Program-made: the position numbers and the translations under genes
The notes under the pieces: model-generated
What the model saw: only the letters and a program-made list of their open reading frames with translations
What the model was told of the DNA's origin: nothing
Database searches by the model: none
Source: Antedon mediterranea
Lineage: Eukaryota > Echinodermata > Crinoidea > Comatulida > Antedonidae
Direction: 5' to 3'
Assembly: GCF_964355755.1 (NCBI RefSeq)
Contig: NC_092674.1
Location: 9,615,001 to 9,679,000 of the forward strand
Length of the DNA: 64,000 bases
Part shown: in pieces, positions 35,918 to 49,100 of the stretch
How positions within the stretch are numbered: the stretch's first letter is position 1
Layout: every line of letters starts with the position of its first letter

Positions 35918-36729
35918 ATGGCGTCAGTTTTCAGGAATATGAAAATCAGGAGTAAAATTCACATGTATGATCTTAATCAAATTGATTTCCAACGCTCTTC
36001 AGCAAGCCATTTTAAAAGAAAGCTCAGCTACGCTATCTTACAGTATCACAGTATTTAACACATAAATTATTTCCGTATTTGAATAACACTCGCCCCCTTG
36101 TTATTAATTAATTTATAATATAAGAGAAATAATAATAGAACAATATTTTTGTATTTTCATTGTATAAATGTATTTATAAAAAAAAATTGTTGGAAACAAG
36201 CCTTTAGGCTTAAATGGTTGTCCCCTGCTTTCCATGTTTTTTTTTCTCAAGTTGTTGTATTATTTAATGTATTTATTTTCCTACATATTTTATGCTGTTT
36301 CAATATTGTACTGTCCGTGGAAAGCAATACATATTACTTACTTACTTACACTATCGTTTAGAATATAAGTCTCCCACCCCTCCCCTTCTTCCAATAATGT
36401 TCCCACATGTACACAAAATATTGTATTATAACACATTTATATTTAATATTTGTAATGGGATTTACATGATCTACTGATCTACAATCTACCGAGCATGTCG
36501 ATACAATTTTTACTGTATTTTATCTCTTCTTGATATTAATTGTGTTTGTGATTTATTCATATTATAAGGGGAATTTGTTTAACTATAAATGAAAAAACAC
36601 CCTCCCCCTCTAAGAACTCCCTCTCCTAAATATGATTATGTTCATGTATTATTCATGATTTCTGCCTTAACTCGTTAAAAATAATACATCCTGAACTGCT
36701 TTTTACAAGAAAAATAAAAATACTGTATC
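35918..36729. other. noncoding DNA downstream of P450 gene 4
   Basis: AT-rich, with a short (TTAC)n run near 36330-36350. No exon or clear AATAAA close to the stop was identified. Confidence 0.45.
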
Positions 36730-36815
36730 AATATGCAGTCACGTGCTCAAGTTAGTGTTACCGGCCAAACGACCGACCGACAAAACCGACCAACATAGTG
36801 AGCTGTAGAGTAAAA
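36730..36815 (-). repeat. GGTC-repeat element, short inverted copy D
   Basis: On the minus strand it reads CTACAGCTCACTATGTTGG, GGTCGGTCG runs, AACACTAACTTGAGC and GTGACTGCA, the two ends of the family without a core. Confidence 0.7.
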
Positions 36816-36829
36816 ATGGCCCATTTTCG

Positions 36830-37612
36830 GCCATTTATTTTCTGACATAATGGCATGCGCAGAATCGCACTTATGTGGTTTGCGCATGTTACGTCAATGC
36901 ATATTTTATACATGAGTCGATATTTGGCTATTTTTCGAGAAAAAATCCTTGTACTATAGTATAGGTAAATGTTAATAAAATGGCGCAATTTCGACCATTT
37001 TATATTTTGACATAATGCATAATGGTATGCGCATGCGCAAAATTAATTTCCAAATTTGCACCCTTTTATTTGTTGACATAATGGCATGTGCAGAATCACA
37101 TTCATGTGGTCTGCGCATGCTACCTCAATACTTTTTTATACTGTCGATATTTGCCCATTATTTCGAAAAAAATCCCTATACTATTAGCCTATAGTACACA
37201 TTTTTGTAAAATTGCGTAATGTCGACCCTTTTATTTTTAATGACATGCGCAGAATGTATCCAGTCGATATTTAGTTTTTTTTTTAAATGCGCGGAATTAC
37301 TGCGCATATAATTGAATAAGTTGATATTTTGGTCCTTTTTAAAATTTCGAAAAATTTACACGAGGCGCAGAATCACATAATCTGTTTCTGCACAAGTTCA
37401 ACACATAATTCGATAAGTCAACATTTTGGCCATTTTACGAAATTTCTCCCTGTACAGGGATTTCTTTTCAAAAAATTGCCAAAATATCGACTTTTAAAAA
37501 TATGATATGCTATAAAATGATAAATAATTATTATATTAGCCAGTTATGTAAAAAATATGTATTGAGGCAACATGCGAAGAACAGATTTTGTGATTCTGTG
37601 CATGTCACATTA
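36830..37612. repeat. dispersed repeat with GCGCAGAATC and TGGCCATTTT motifs
   Basis: A stretch of repeated motifs (ATAATGGCATG, GCAGAATCACAT, GTCGATATTT, CCCTGTA). Parts recur at about 48285-48350 and, over about 330 bases, at 50060-50400. No coding potential. The family is unidentified. Confidence 0.75.
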
Positions 37613-37620
37613 TGATATAG

Positions 37621-37645
37621 CAGGGAAGAGTATCACTCTTCCCTG
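37621..37645. mobile_element. 25-bp palindromic insertion with perfect 7-bp target duplication
   Basis: CAGGGAAGAGT, three bases, then ACTCTTCCCTG. It is flanked by GATATAG at 37614-37620 and 37646-37652. The arms differ from those at 28373 after CAGGGA, so this is a separate insertion and not a copy of the same palindrome. Confidence 0.75.
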
Positions 37646-37791
37646 GATATAGTAACCAAAATAACGACTTGCAACTATTATGCAATAATAATAATGTAGA
37701 ACCATAGCAACCATTTATTCATGCAAAAAATAAAGGCCCATAATTTGGCAATTTTTCGAAATTTCCCCTTTTTTCGGCGGCGCGCCTTTTC

Positions 37792-38088
37792 TTAAAGATG
37801 TATTGTCCCCTTGAAAAAATAATTATTAATGTCACCTAATAGTTATCCACTTTGACCAAAAATTGGATCGAAAAGAAAATGTATTTACCTAAAAAACTGT
37901 GATTTAAAGCAAAAAAATAGTCAAATTGGGTGCCAGCCAATGGGTTTTTGGTTGAATTTAACTATTTATTTTGCCATTTTATAAGTGAAACCAGTGATTA
38001 ACTTTATTAAAACTACAAAATGATCTATTCTAAGTCTGATTTTATTAATCTTTATTTTTCATGTTTTTGGGGGACAATACATCTTTAA
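37792..38088. mobile_element. 297-bp MITE with 19-bp perfect terminal repeats and TTAA ends
   Basis: TTAAAGATGTATTGTCCCC at 37792-37810 and its exact inverse at 38070-38088. The TTAA at both ends is consistent with a TTAA target duplication, as in T2-type MITEs. The interior has no open frame. Confidence 0.85.
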
Positions 38089-38257
38089 TCATTACAGATT
38101 TCCTCATCTTTATTATTTAGTTAATTCATTAATTTTCAGTATATCACTTGGCGGTATAAATTACTGTAGTTCTATGCCTTTTATTACATTGTACTGTATA
38201 TTGTGTTATAACATATGAGATGAAGGTTGTTGTCAGAAGACACGATACTGTAGGTTA

Positions 38258-38263
38258 TTTATT
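38258..38263 (-). terminator. candidate poly(A) signal of the minus-strand arylsulfatase
   Basis: AATAAA on the minus strand (TTTATT on +), about 50 bases after the stop codon at 38314. Confidence 0.65.
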
Positions 38264-38313
38264 GTCGCTAGACATGATACTGCTCGTGTATTTTAGCAAT
38301 ACGTTTGATTAGG

Positions 38314-41300
38314 TTATACAATTGAACAGTCTAAATGAAGCGGGAAAAGGTCAACGTTATAAAGAGAATTGCACTGGCAACAACTTGGAAATGGTGCACA
38401 GCCAGAGTTACAGCATAGTAATACACTGTTGTTTGTTGACAGTAACACACTTTGTCCAAATGTAACTTTGTTTGACGATTCTTCCATCAATTCTAACATC
38501 ATCTGAACTACACACTGTGATTGATTAGCAATATCGAATCTTTCTTCTGGATCCACCAACAAATCATAAACAAATGGTATTGTATATATTTCAATAGTAC
38601 TATTACCTGCCAAGCACATTGGATCAAAATCTTGTCGATCAAGCGAGTATATATTTGTGGTCATGAAATGTCCTTTGTATCGCTTATTTCGAATGGCAAA
38701 AGGTCCCAAATCTGGGCTAGGTTTCGCGTTGTAATACAGCTGAGTTTTTCTTGGACTCTGGAGAATTAAAGAAATATATAATAACACGCTATGAATCGTC
38801 ATCAAAAATATAAGTAAAAATATATTTATTAGAAAGAAAGAAAAAAAGAAAGGAAAGAATAAATAAAGAAAGAAAAATAAAGAAAGCAATAAAGGAAGAA
38901 ATTCTAAAGGAATAATAAACACACCTTTTCACCGCTAAACATAACATCGCTAATATCATAGCCATCAAGGATAATGTCGAAATAATCCACTGGAGTACCA
39001 CTTAATCTTCTTAAAGTAGGCCAAATATCTAGATGACTTAGAAGCACCATTGAAACACCTTGTTTGATATGACCAGGCCATGACGCAATTGCGGGTACAC
39101 GTGATCCACCATCAAATGTGGAATACTTTCCACATCTCATTGATCCTGAAAACCCACCTAGAGTATGTTCTTTTTGAGCAGGTCTGTGAACAGAATGTTA
39201 ATGGTGTTGTCGTATTCTAAATAGATATCAAGATTCGCTTTGTTGTCACAAGATTACATGATATTTGAAAGGAAATATCAAATATATTGAAATTCAAATA
39301 TATACAAAAATGATAAACATAACAATAACAATAACTTAGCAAATGGTACAAAATAAAATACACAGACTCCAGCCACAAACTAGACACACACACACAATTA
39401 AACAAGGCCTATAGATGGCTGCAGTCGCATGCTTAAGTTACCGTTTACCGACAGACCGACCAACCGACCGAATTTGCTGAACATGTTTAAAAATGTTGGA
39501 AGTTTTTAAAAACATTAATATTTTTTTAATTTACACGTGCGTAGCCTGTCATATTTTACGTGCTTGTATAACGTAATTTCGAATTGAAAAGTGAATCAAA
39601 TATGATATTATTAAAGAAAGGTTGTAAAACAGAAATCGGACAATAGGCAATATTATTATTTAACGCGCAGTGCGCGTGCGAAAATCTGCGCACGGGTGCG
39701 AAAATCTGCGCACTTATGACAATTTTTGATATATCATGAATAATACCACCAAACTTGCGAGTTAGGATGACTATAACGAGGCACGAGGCATTTAATAAAA
39801 AGGCAAATTGTAAGTAATTAGCATAATAAAATGTTTTATTATGCTAATTACTTACTTATTTACATACAATATGTCCTATTGGTATATGAGAATAGTTTCT
39901 CGAAACATGTCACATTTACATTTTAAGGCAATTTGCCTTTTTATTAAATGCCTCGTTATAGTCATCCTAATTTTTGATATGCTTAAAATTGCCCGAAACG
40001 TAGGCCTACTCTTATTTCATCGAATATAAATTTTGACAATTTTGAAAATTTTAAGCGCGCGTACGCAGGCGCTACATGCGCTACGCACGTAATTGTATTA
40101 ATTATGAGAACCACATTTTATTTAATTGTGATTCATGCTTGTGAAGTATGATTACAAGCGCTTACGCATGCGTTACATGTGCTACGCATGTAATTGTTTT
40201 GCCATATGATGATTTATGCCCTGAAATTTATGAGTACCAAATTTTATTTAATTGTGATTCATGCTTGTGAAGATATGATTACAACCCGATTTCCTTAAAT
40301 CGTGCGTAGACCACGTAATTTTTGATTGAAAACATAACCACATCGATTCCTGGTGGCCATAAGGAATATATTGTGAAAAATTGACTTAGCTAGATGAAAC
40401 TGATATCAAGATAAGGCCATATACAAGTTAAGCGTGGTTCCAACTAGAACGCAACGCAACGTAACGCAGCGACGTATCGACGCAAAGTGATGTATTGCGT
40501 AATCGGAACCGACGACGCAACAGTGCTGTAAAAATCGCAGGTTTGATTTCACGCAGGCGGGGGCAAAGACGGCCATTTTCTTACGTTGCGTCGTTTGCGT
40601 TACGTGACGTCGCTAGTGGGAACCACGCTTTAGTGTTTACCGACCGACCGACCGACCGATATAGTGAGCTGTAGAGTCGCCTTGCACGCGACTAAAAACG
40701 ACGATTACAATGCAGTGGGAAAGCCACTTCGCGTTTTGACCGTTAAATCGTGTAAAATCGACTTACTTCCGCATTGACGATTTTGAAGCGCCACCTATCG
40801 TTGAAAACTGAAACCACGATTTTTCGTCGCCTAGCAAATAAGTGCTGTTTTATTTTAAGCTCTCATGAATATTTAAGAACCGACCAACATTACCTATTAT
40901 GGTAAAAGCATTTCCTAATAAGTATAATTGAATAACCAATCGGTTTCCTTCAAAGAAACCGAAGCTAATACAATACATTCGGCGATAGACTTGCCCCAAG
41001 TCTGTATTGTCTTTTTTTTTTTTATTTATTTGTTTTTATTTCGACCGCGATTTTTGTCTGAAAATACAGACTTGTGAAACACGTATAGAAATCGATTTGC
41101 AGACCGCAAACATCCGATAAGAATGACGTAGGTTATCATACCGTATTTGGCTATATGGGGCGGGCGGTATGTAAATATGGATTTCGAATCAACCAATGAT
41201 CATTTTGTTTCAAAATGAAAAAGATCGAGACGTACGTACAGTGCTGAATGTACGATCGAGACTGTTGAAATACAAAATCGTAATGCCAAGTTGTTTTGTT

Positions 41301-44300
41301 TATTAATTGTTTAGTCCTTGGCCTAGGCCTCTTTCGTAGGTCCCACTCAACTCGCACGCATGACCTGCCAAATAAAACGCCAATAAAGTAGCCCTACATA
41401 CCACCACCGGCACACAACAGGGCTACACCACCACACAGAACAGGACTGGGTCTGGGTGGGAATTAAATCAAAATTATCTCCGCGTAATAAATGATCCATT
41501 CAATGTTTGATTTGCGGAGAAGCTATAGCCTATCATATCAAGACGAGTTTTCATGTTCTTGGGAAAAAATCCCATCAAATGTTTACCAGACTACTAGGCA
41601 TTTAAAATAATTTCTAGCCTTCAGAAACTTTCATAAATGTACCCAAGTACACATTGTCTAAACGTAACATAGCGCATGCGCATCATCTTAGTTGTTGAGT
41701 CTTTGAAATTCTGAAATATGAATATTAAAACGGTGTACGAGTGAGTAGCCAATCGCATGCAGCTGAAACTAGTCAACCGGATAATCGTATGCACCAAGAA
41801 TTCTTGGTGTCAAACCACGTGACTTGTGCGTGTTTCCCCAGACGGAGTATCCAAAATCAAGTAGTATACGTATGAAACGCCATATGTGCCAAATTATTTA
41901 TCTTTTTACTAATATTAAGACAAAACTCCGTCTGGAACCCAGACTAATTCGGCGACTGAAGTCGGGACTCGTGAAATTTATAAATGTGGTACGATTTGAC
42001 TACTGTTTTGTTGTCCATTTTCTGAATAGTCGGAGGTGCATCCCAACAAATTAAAAAAATTATAATCAATTGTTTTATCAAGAATAATATTAGTTTAATC
42101 GAGTATGATATATTTCTATCCTGTTCAAAATTTGTTGGTGTATTCTCAGGCCTCGAAAGGTAGGTACATTTTCTAGCTGTGAGCGTGGTTTCGGCAACGC
42201 GAGACACGTGTGTCAGTATAGGCGATAGTAGCGAGACGTGTGTTGTACTGTGTTGATGCTGATCCGATAGTCGTTAAGTTGTACTGATTACGAGTATCAT
42301 TGGTCCTGGCCGGCCTAGCCTGGTGATCTGATCCCCACAAAAAAATACTTTTTTTCAATCAGTATTAATATTATTATTTTATTTTTCATTTATTATTTGA
42401 TTTATTAGGCTCAATAGATGCCTAGCTAGGCTACAGTAGGCCTAGCTAGAGGCTAGATTATATAAATAATAATAGCAAATACTGTAATATTAATTAATAA
42501 AATACAGCTTTTATTTCCCTTACTTTTATGTCATCATATAATATTATAATTATTATTATATACAACCAGACATTAACATTTTTTTTAAATAATATTTATT
42601 ATTTTTTCTGACACTTTCAGGAATCGTTGGTGATGCAGAGTTCTTTGTCTTTGTGACTTCAAACTGAGAGTGAAGTGGATAAAAAGATGACACCGGTACC
42701 TACCGACATTGTCATACCCAAACTATAATTTAATTATTTAAAACAAAATGTTGAATTACAAATATATGTATGTTGCAGAGGATTTAGATGAATTACAATA
42801 CAAATATTTATGTTGAATGCAAACCTACTACACTATACTCTGTAAATTATGTTATTGTCATGTGGTAGACCTTAAAAATTGAATATTTATTGTATGTTAG
42901 GCCTATTTTATATTTTATTAATACTGTATTAGTTTAATATTACTATTAATTTATATTATACAGTACAGTACTACTAGTTTGTACATGTTTTTACCCAAAA
43001 AAAATGAATAAATAATTTGTTATTCAATCTAATTGCTTGTTTGTTCATCAATAACAAAACAATTGTAAGTAAGTATATAACAGTTCTTGTTAGCCGGTTA
43101 TTTCAGGTCATATTATTAATATTAGCTAGGCCCGACGCGCCCGATCACAACGTCACTAAGTGACTTTCCGCCCCTGGAACAATCGCTCGCTAATAGGGCT
43201 AGGCCTCGGACTCGTATAAAAGTTATTATAATATTTATGATAAATATTCCTCAACTAAAATGTATACTGTGATAAATAAACAAGTAATAATATACGTTGT
43301 ATTGGAATGTATTTATTTATATGAATTCTTATACGCGGAAAATTGTAAACATCGCGTATATCGTTCGCTATAAATAAATTCATAAACACGATGACGATGT
43401 GTTTACAAAATGGCGGTTTCGCTAGTTTTCGATGGAACAAATAGTGGTACCTTTAGTTTGAATAGTCGGAGCTGCATCCCAACCACCGAATTTTGTATCT
43501 TAATATCGTATTCTGTAGATTATTAATTTTTCTAACAGGGATTTTAAATTCAGGACTGTTCAATTTTTCTAAATATTTTATTTTAACGATTTTCTAGGGT
43601 ACAATTTCGGAAAAAAGACATTGGTTGATTTTGCCGTTAAATTACAGATTATCGTTTTGTTCAAATACATTTAATTTTACATGACAATATATTAAAACCA
43701 TTTATGAATTTATTTCACTAACAATATTTTTCCGATAATCAGCTAAATTTACAAATATTGTGTTTTTCCAACACCCTAAAATTTAGCAATTTTGAACTAA
43801 ATTAGAAAAGTAGGGCGCCCTCTCCGAGTCGAAATTTGACACGATTTGTCGACTGGCTGTCCCACTGAATGGTATGGACACATGTTAAGACTCCCCGAAG
43901 ACTGAGGCTCTTGTAAAAATTTCACTAAATAAAAACGGAAAAGCGAGAAGACCAAGAGGACGATCGCAATCTACGTTGATCATGAATTTTAAAAGTATAC
44001 AGAAACCATTCATCCCATGACGAGAGGCGTTACTAAATAGTTGAAAGCGTCATGCCGCAAGACGAGAGGCGTTACTAAATAGTTGAAAGCGTCATGCCGC
44101 AAGAAGAGAGGACGAAAGCATGAAGCAATTCCAGTAAGAAAGACGTATGACTAGTTTTTATCAGAAGAGTCGTTATTTCTGTATATAATTCTCTGTATCT
44201 ACATCCTTTATCTCAGAATTTTAAACTTACCCATTATCTGATGTGAACAATACCAATGTATTTTCTAGGAGATCATTTTTTCTTAACTCGTCCATAACCT

Positions 44301-45900
44301 CACCAATCTCCCAATCGAGTTCAGCCAGCGAATCTGTATATTGTCCACCCTTTGTTTGATTCGTGGATCGTCTGCCAGCGAAATGTGGAATGTGTGGATG
44401 AAGGGATGAGTAAAAAAGAAAAAATGGTGTTTCGTTACAAGCAAATTCTTGTATCCAACTTCTGGCTGCTCTTACTTGTCGCTCTGCTAAAGTCGTCAAG
44501 TCTAGAGGTTGCTCAATTATGTCATTTTCCAGCATCAAAGGGCAAGGAACAGAATCATTCTTCATGTCGAAGTCACATTCTATATCTGGGTAAAAGCACG
44601 CACTAGAAAAACAACTTTCATGGCTGTATGGGAGTCCAAAAAAATGATCAAAGCCTTGATTTAAAGGTAGATATTCTTTGGACAGTCCAACACCTAAGTG
44701 CCATTTTCCGATGATGGCAGATTTGTAGCCTTGGGTTGCTAGCATTTCTGGAATAGTTGTCTCATTTAGTGGAAGTCCAAGAGTTGCGTCTGTTGAAAAA
44801 ACTGACATTGCACTTTTATTCCAAATTCCACTACGAACTGGATAACGACCCGTCAGCAAACCAGCCCTGCAATACATTAACAAGTATCATAGGCACATTT
44901 CGTAATACATCATTCGTATGTATCACATGTGATGTTTGTATCACGGAAAGTTGTATTAAAGGGTAAGTATGTTAGTTATTATTATAGAGCGTCGCGTATG
45001 AAACACACGTTACAGTATATCATGGAATTTGCATATGATACTGGACAAATTTAGATACAGTGCCAGGAATCGACTAGAACGCCAGCGTTGTGATTATATC
45101 AATATTATATTTTATTCGTCATAAAACCTCTTTTCCATTAGCGAATATATTTGCACGAATCAAACATTCCTAAGTTATGGTTGCGTATTTGTTCATGTCA
45201 CAAAAAGTATATGAAAATATTAATACGCATGTGCATTAGTGAACACATTATATTCGCGCGAATAAATTCGTCTTGTGAAAAACGGGCTTAATGGTGATGA
45301 ATGGTGTTAAACCTCGTCGTGTTTTATGTACTTACATTATACACGTATGCACCTAACGTTTACCAACCAAATAATTCATGCTATAAAGTATTTTTACTAA
45401 ATGATTGTCCACTACAACGTTAGTGGTTAATGTTACATAAGTGGTTGATGTTTGTTGATTGTTAATGGGTGATACAAGGCCTGGCGTACCAAATGCCGTA
45501 ACATAAGGTACAAACTATTGTTACAATGATTCAATCCCAGACTATCTTTGCAGTCTCATTAAAAATGTGTTTCATTATTATATAGCGCTTAATCTTGGTT
45601 CACATGATGCAACGTAACAACGTTATCGTTCAATATTATGTTACAGTATCAAAGAATTGCCTACCTTGAAGGGCTACAGATTGGACTAGCACTGTACATT
45701 TGTGTAAACTTCAACCCCGATCTCTCCAATTCATCGATATTAGGAGTCATCGATAGCGGATTACCGTAACTTTGTAGGTCAGCGTATCCCATGTCGTCAG
45801 CAAGGAAGATTACAATATTAGGTTTCTCTGTATGACATTTACTGCTATTTAGTAGAATTAACAGTAAATATATCGACTCCATTCTCAGTTGTAACTTCAT
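38314..45900 (-). CDS. arylsulfatase A-like sulfatase (gene 5)
   Basis: Predicted secreted or lysosomal sulfatase that hydrolyses sulfate esters; substrate unknown. Coding exons on the minus strand: 45900-45665, 44866-44231, 39183-38925 and 38757-38314, with intron phases 2, 2, 0, for 524 residues, close to vertebrate ARSA (about 507). Signal peptide at the N-terminus; Met1 or Met7 could start it, and Met7 ([11 protein letters not shown]) gives the more usual length. Metal ligands ADDMGY (34-39) and TSDNG (287-291); CSPSR (75-79) with Cys75 the formylglycine precursor; GKWHLG (132-137); HPHIP (235-239); and RCGK with Lys310. The Cys-rich end [15 protein letters not shown] matches the ARSA C-terminus. 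Intron 2 (5 kb) holds a GGTC-repeat element with a nested MITE and a LINE scrap. It is paired head-to-head with gene 6. Confidence 0.95.
39415..40695 (-). repeat. GGTC-repeat element, near-full inverted copy E
   Basis: Read on the minus strand: TTTTTAGTCGCGTGC, CTACAGCTCACTATATCGG, (GGTC)n, a core with GCGCACGTA-type motifs shared with 17590-18060 and 51080-51450, a GGTCGGTTGG block near 39455-39475, and the end GCATGCGACTGCAGCCA. A Harbinger-like MITE interrupts it at 40431-40629. A 100-base internal inverted repeat lies at about 39740-39970. It sits in intron 2 of the minus-strand sulfatase. Confidence 0.8.
40431..40629. mobile_element. 199-bp Harbinger-like MITE, TTA target duplication
   Basis: The terminal repeats AGCGTGGTTCCAACTAG and AGCGTGGTTCCCACTAG (inverted) differ at one position. 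They are flanked by TTA at 40428-40430 and 40630-40632. A 3-bp TTA/TAA duplication is characteristic of PIF/Harbinger. The interior is rich in AACGCAACG-type motifs. It is nested in the GGTC-repeat element. Confidence 0.8.
40696..43860. other. intronic noncoding DNA (sulfatase gene 5 intron 2)
   Basis: Contains a T run near 41010 and scattered TAGGCCTA/CTAGCTAGGC motifs near 42400-42480. The phrase GGTGCATCCCAAC or GCTGCATCCCAAC occurs at about 42034 and 43470, perhaps marking ends of a repeat. I see no further exon; several open frames here have no family resemblance. Confidence 0.4.
43880..43990 (+). mobile_element. LINE scrap (end of a reverse-transcriptase polyprotein)
   Basis: One frame reads [11 protein letters not shown], a stop, then GSCKNFTK. 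This resembles the WxGHVxRMPED motif near the C-terminus of several LINE proteins. It is very short and broken by stops. Confidence 0.5.
44020..44103. repeat. two-unit tandem repeat, 42 bp
   Basis: GACGAGAGGCGTTACTAAAT and the following 22 bases occur twice in a row, with a partial third start (GAAGAGAGG). Confidence 0.85.
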
Positions 45901-46148
45901 GTTACTTCATAGGAATAGGAATATAGAGAAATGTTTTTATTGTAATAATGCTGTGAATTGTAATTAATTGCTACCAGCAATACAACAATGATAATAATGA
46001 ACGATTAAAGTATCTGTTTAGATTTAAATAATAACAATGACAAATTATTTATTAATAAATACTATAGATTAAATTTTCCTGGTATGCTCAACTTTTATGG
46101 TTTTACTTATTGTTATCAGACATTATACGTCTATATATAAATTATGAT

Positions 46149-49100
46149 TAACTAGATGGTTCTCGAATACACATTAATTTCAGCGTAAAAAATGTACGTA
46201 CCGCAGGACTATAGTACATTGTCGTTTACAGAAAACGAATAAAATAGACACGATGATTTATGTAAAATTAGCACCCTGGAAATTAGGCCTTGTCTTAAAA
46301 ATGAGTCCATTTTTTTAATTTGAACTCATTTAAACAAACCAAATTTGTGTTTTGTATATAACATTAAAGTTGAGGGATGGGGAAGAGGATGGGAAGAACA
46401 ATTTTTAAATATATTCTCTATCACTCAGTAACGAAATACTGTTTTAAATGTTTTATAGGCCTATCAATAATATACCACTAAACACAGTAAAACATTTACG
46501 ATTTATAATACTTTTTTAAAACTGTTCCTGTTATAGTCGATTGAAATAGTAAAGTACATGTAACGATACACCACTACGACGTTTATATTTTTTATAATTA
46601 TTAATTAATACAAACGTTGAGAAGCAACTGTCAGTAATCTACCCACAGTCACAGTAATAAATGTTCTTTGTATATTTTGTTTATATATCTAACAGTAACC
46701 ACATTCACAGTAAGACAATTTCGATTCAAATGGCGACCAAAAATGGTACAGTATTTACAATATTGTCAAAGTATTGCAATACTATATAATTATATAAGTT
46801 TTATTCTCCAAGGGCCCATAAATTTACCTACTTGTGTTAAACCAAGGGCTCATAAATTTACCTACAAACTGGGAGTCTGATAGATTGGAATGTTCCATTC
46901 ATCGCAAATCAATACATTTCTATAAACGTATATTAAATCTATCAAAATAGTATTTTTTAAAGAAAATCGGCCTGTCTTTAACATTATGATACTGTACTCG
47001 AGCTGTTCAACCGGTTTTCAGGTATTAAAAACAATTATCGTAGGAGGAGATAGGAAAATGCGAAGTATCCTCGTATTATTGTGTGCAGGTATTTTTCATG
47101 AGGACATCCATTAGACAGTGTATACCACGATTGAAAAACACCCCTATTTGGGGCAAATCGTTGAACCTAAATTCGTTTTAATTGTCAATAACTAATTATC
47201 TAACTACATTTAATTAGTAAACAGGGTTACATCAGGTGGTTAAAATCAGTACCGAGATTCTAACCAACTTTATATACCATGGAGTAAACATTCTAGATAT
47301 AATAACGCGCGATTTACCGAATTTTGCCCTTACGTAAATTTATATATAGATTCTGACATAGGCGAGCACATTGGAAAAACTTCGGGACCAATCTCTGCCT
47401 TGGAAACCTACCTGATCTATCTGAGATGTACCACGAAATGTAAATTTGATAACATTAGTTTTCACTATGACAATATTGTTCCATATTTCTATCATAGGAA
47501 GATATTATAAAGAGTTTTACAACACAATTTCTGATTTCATCGGTAGATTTTCAAATCAATTTCAATTGTACGCGGTCAAAATAATTTCCGGGTTCACAAT
47601 GAGTTTACGAGTTCACCTTGCAACTACCTGGTTTCAACTAAGTTGGCCGTTAGTTGCTATGCCATTTTAGTTTTTTTGTTTATTTTCGGATCGGACCTCG
47701 CGTGTGCAAATTAATAAAGATCAAAGTAAATATACGCCATAAGGCATCGGAATATATTGTGGGGAATAGTATTATACAACTACATAGGGGAGATCTGATG
47801 ATAAGACATTTTGTTTAAAATCAAGTGAAATCGCGATAGCCGAGTTTTATTGAGTAGCTGGCAGGAATACATGTAGGCTATCTGTGTCACAATAGGACCG
47901 GTATCTCTACCTATGTTGCAAGCCGTCTAAAACGTCTTCTTGGGCCGAAACGGTCCACTCTGTAGCGGAAGTTGTTTGAAGGATGTTAAATAATGTATTA
48001 ATTATTAGGATGGTATTTATTTGAAAAATACCTCCCCAACGAAACATTAATTTGAATAATAATCGACTCCACCCCCAACCCAACTATCTAATAAACGCAA
48101 TTCACATTTATACACACAATGTTGTATTACATTGATAATAACACAATTATACTATTTGTACACTATACTTTAAACTGTTATTAATCATTTAAGACACTGT
48201 GACACAGAGTACGTTTAGTTTTACGAATGTCAAGCATTTTTAATGAAGGTAACCGACAGAAAACGTACAAGGAGAACGTCCTTCTAAATTCTAATAATGG
48301 CATGTGCAGAATCACATTCATGTGGTCTGCGCATGCTACCTCAATACATTTTCGTAAAATGGCGTAATATAATGATGACATAATCTATATATAAATTTAC
48401 GTAAAGGCAAAATTCGGTAAATCGCGCCTTACTTTTAGAATTTTTACTCGATGGTATGTAAAGTTGGTTCGTACTTTCGGTACTGATTTTAACCACCTGA
48501 TGTAACCCTCTAATTAAATTAAGTTAGATAATTAGTTATTGACGATTAAAACGAATTTAGGTTCAACGATTTGCCCCAGATAGGGGTGTTTTCCGATCGT
48601 GGTATACACTGTCTAATGGATGTCCATCTTGAAAAATACCCGCCACAAAAATGCGAGGAGGCTTCGCATTTTCCTATCTCCTCCTACGATAATTGTTTTT
48701 AATAGCTGTAAACCGGTTGAACAGCTCGAGTACAGTATCATAATGTTGAAGACAGGCCCATTTTCTTAAAAAAATACTATTTTGATATAGATTTAATATA
48801 CGTTTATACAAATGTATTGATTTGCGATGAATGGAACATTCCAATCTCTTATGTCGTTCCACAAGTGTCTATTCCCTCAGGCGTCGTAAAGGAAAGTACT
48901 GTATACTCATAACAGAAATTCGATCCATTTTTTTTTTCAATCTGTGCTGCAGAGGTTGGATATAATTTTTTTTAAACGGATAATGAGCTAGCGTTTTCAG
49001 TCGCCGTAATTTAATATTTATTACCGATTAAATCGAATTTATGATTTGCCCCGAATAGAGGTGGTTTTCACAAATTGTTTAACATTATATATAAACATAC

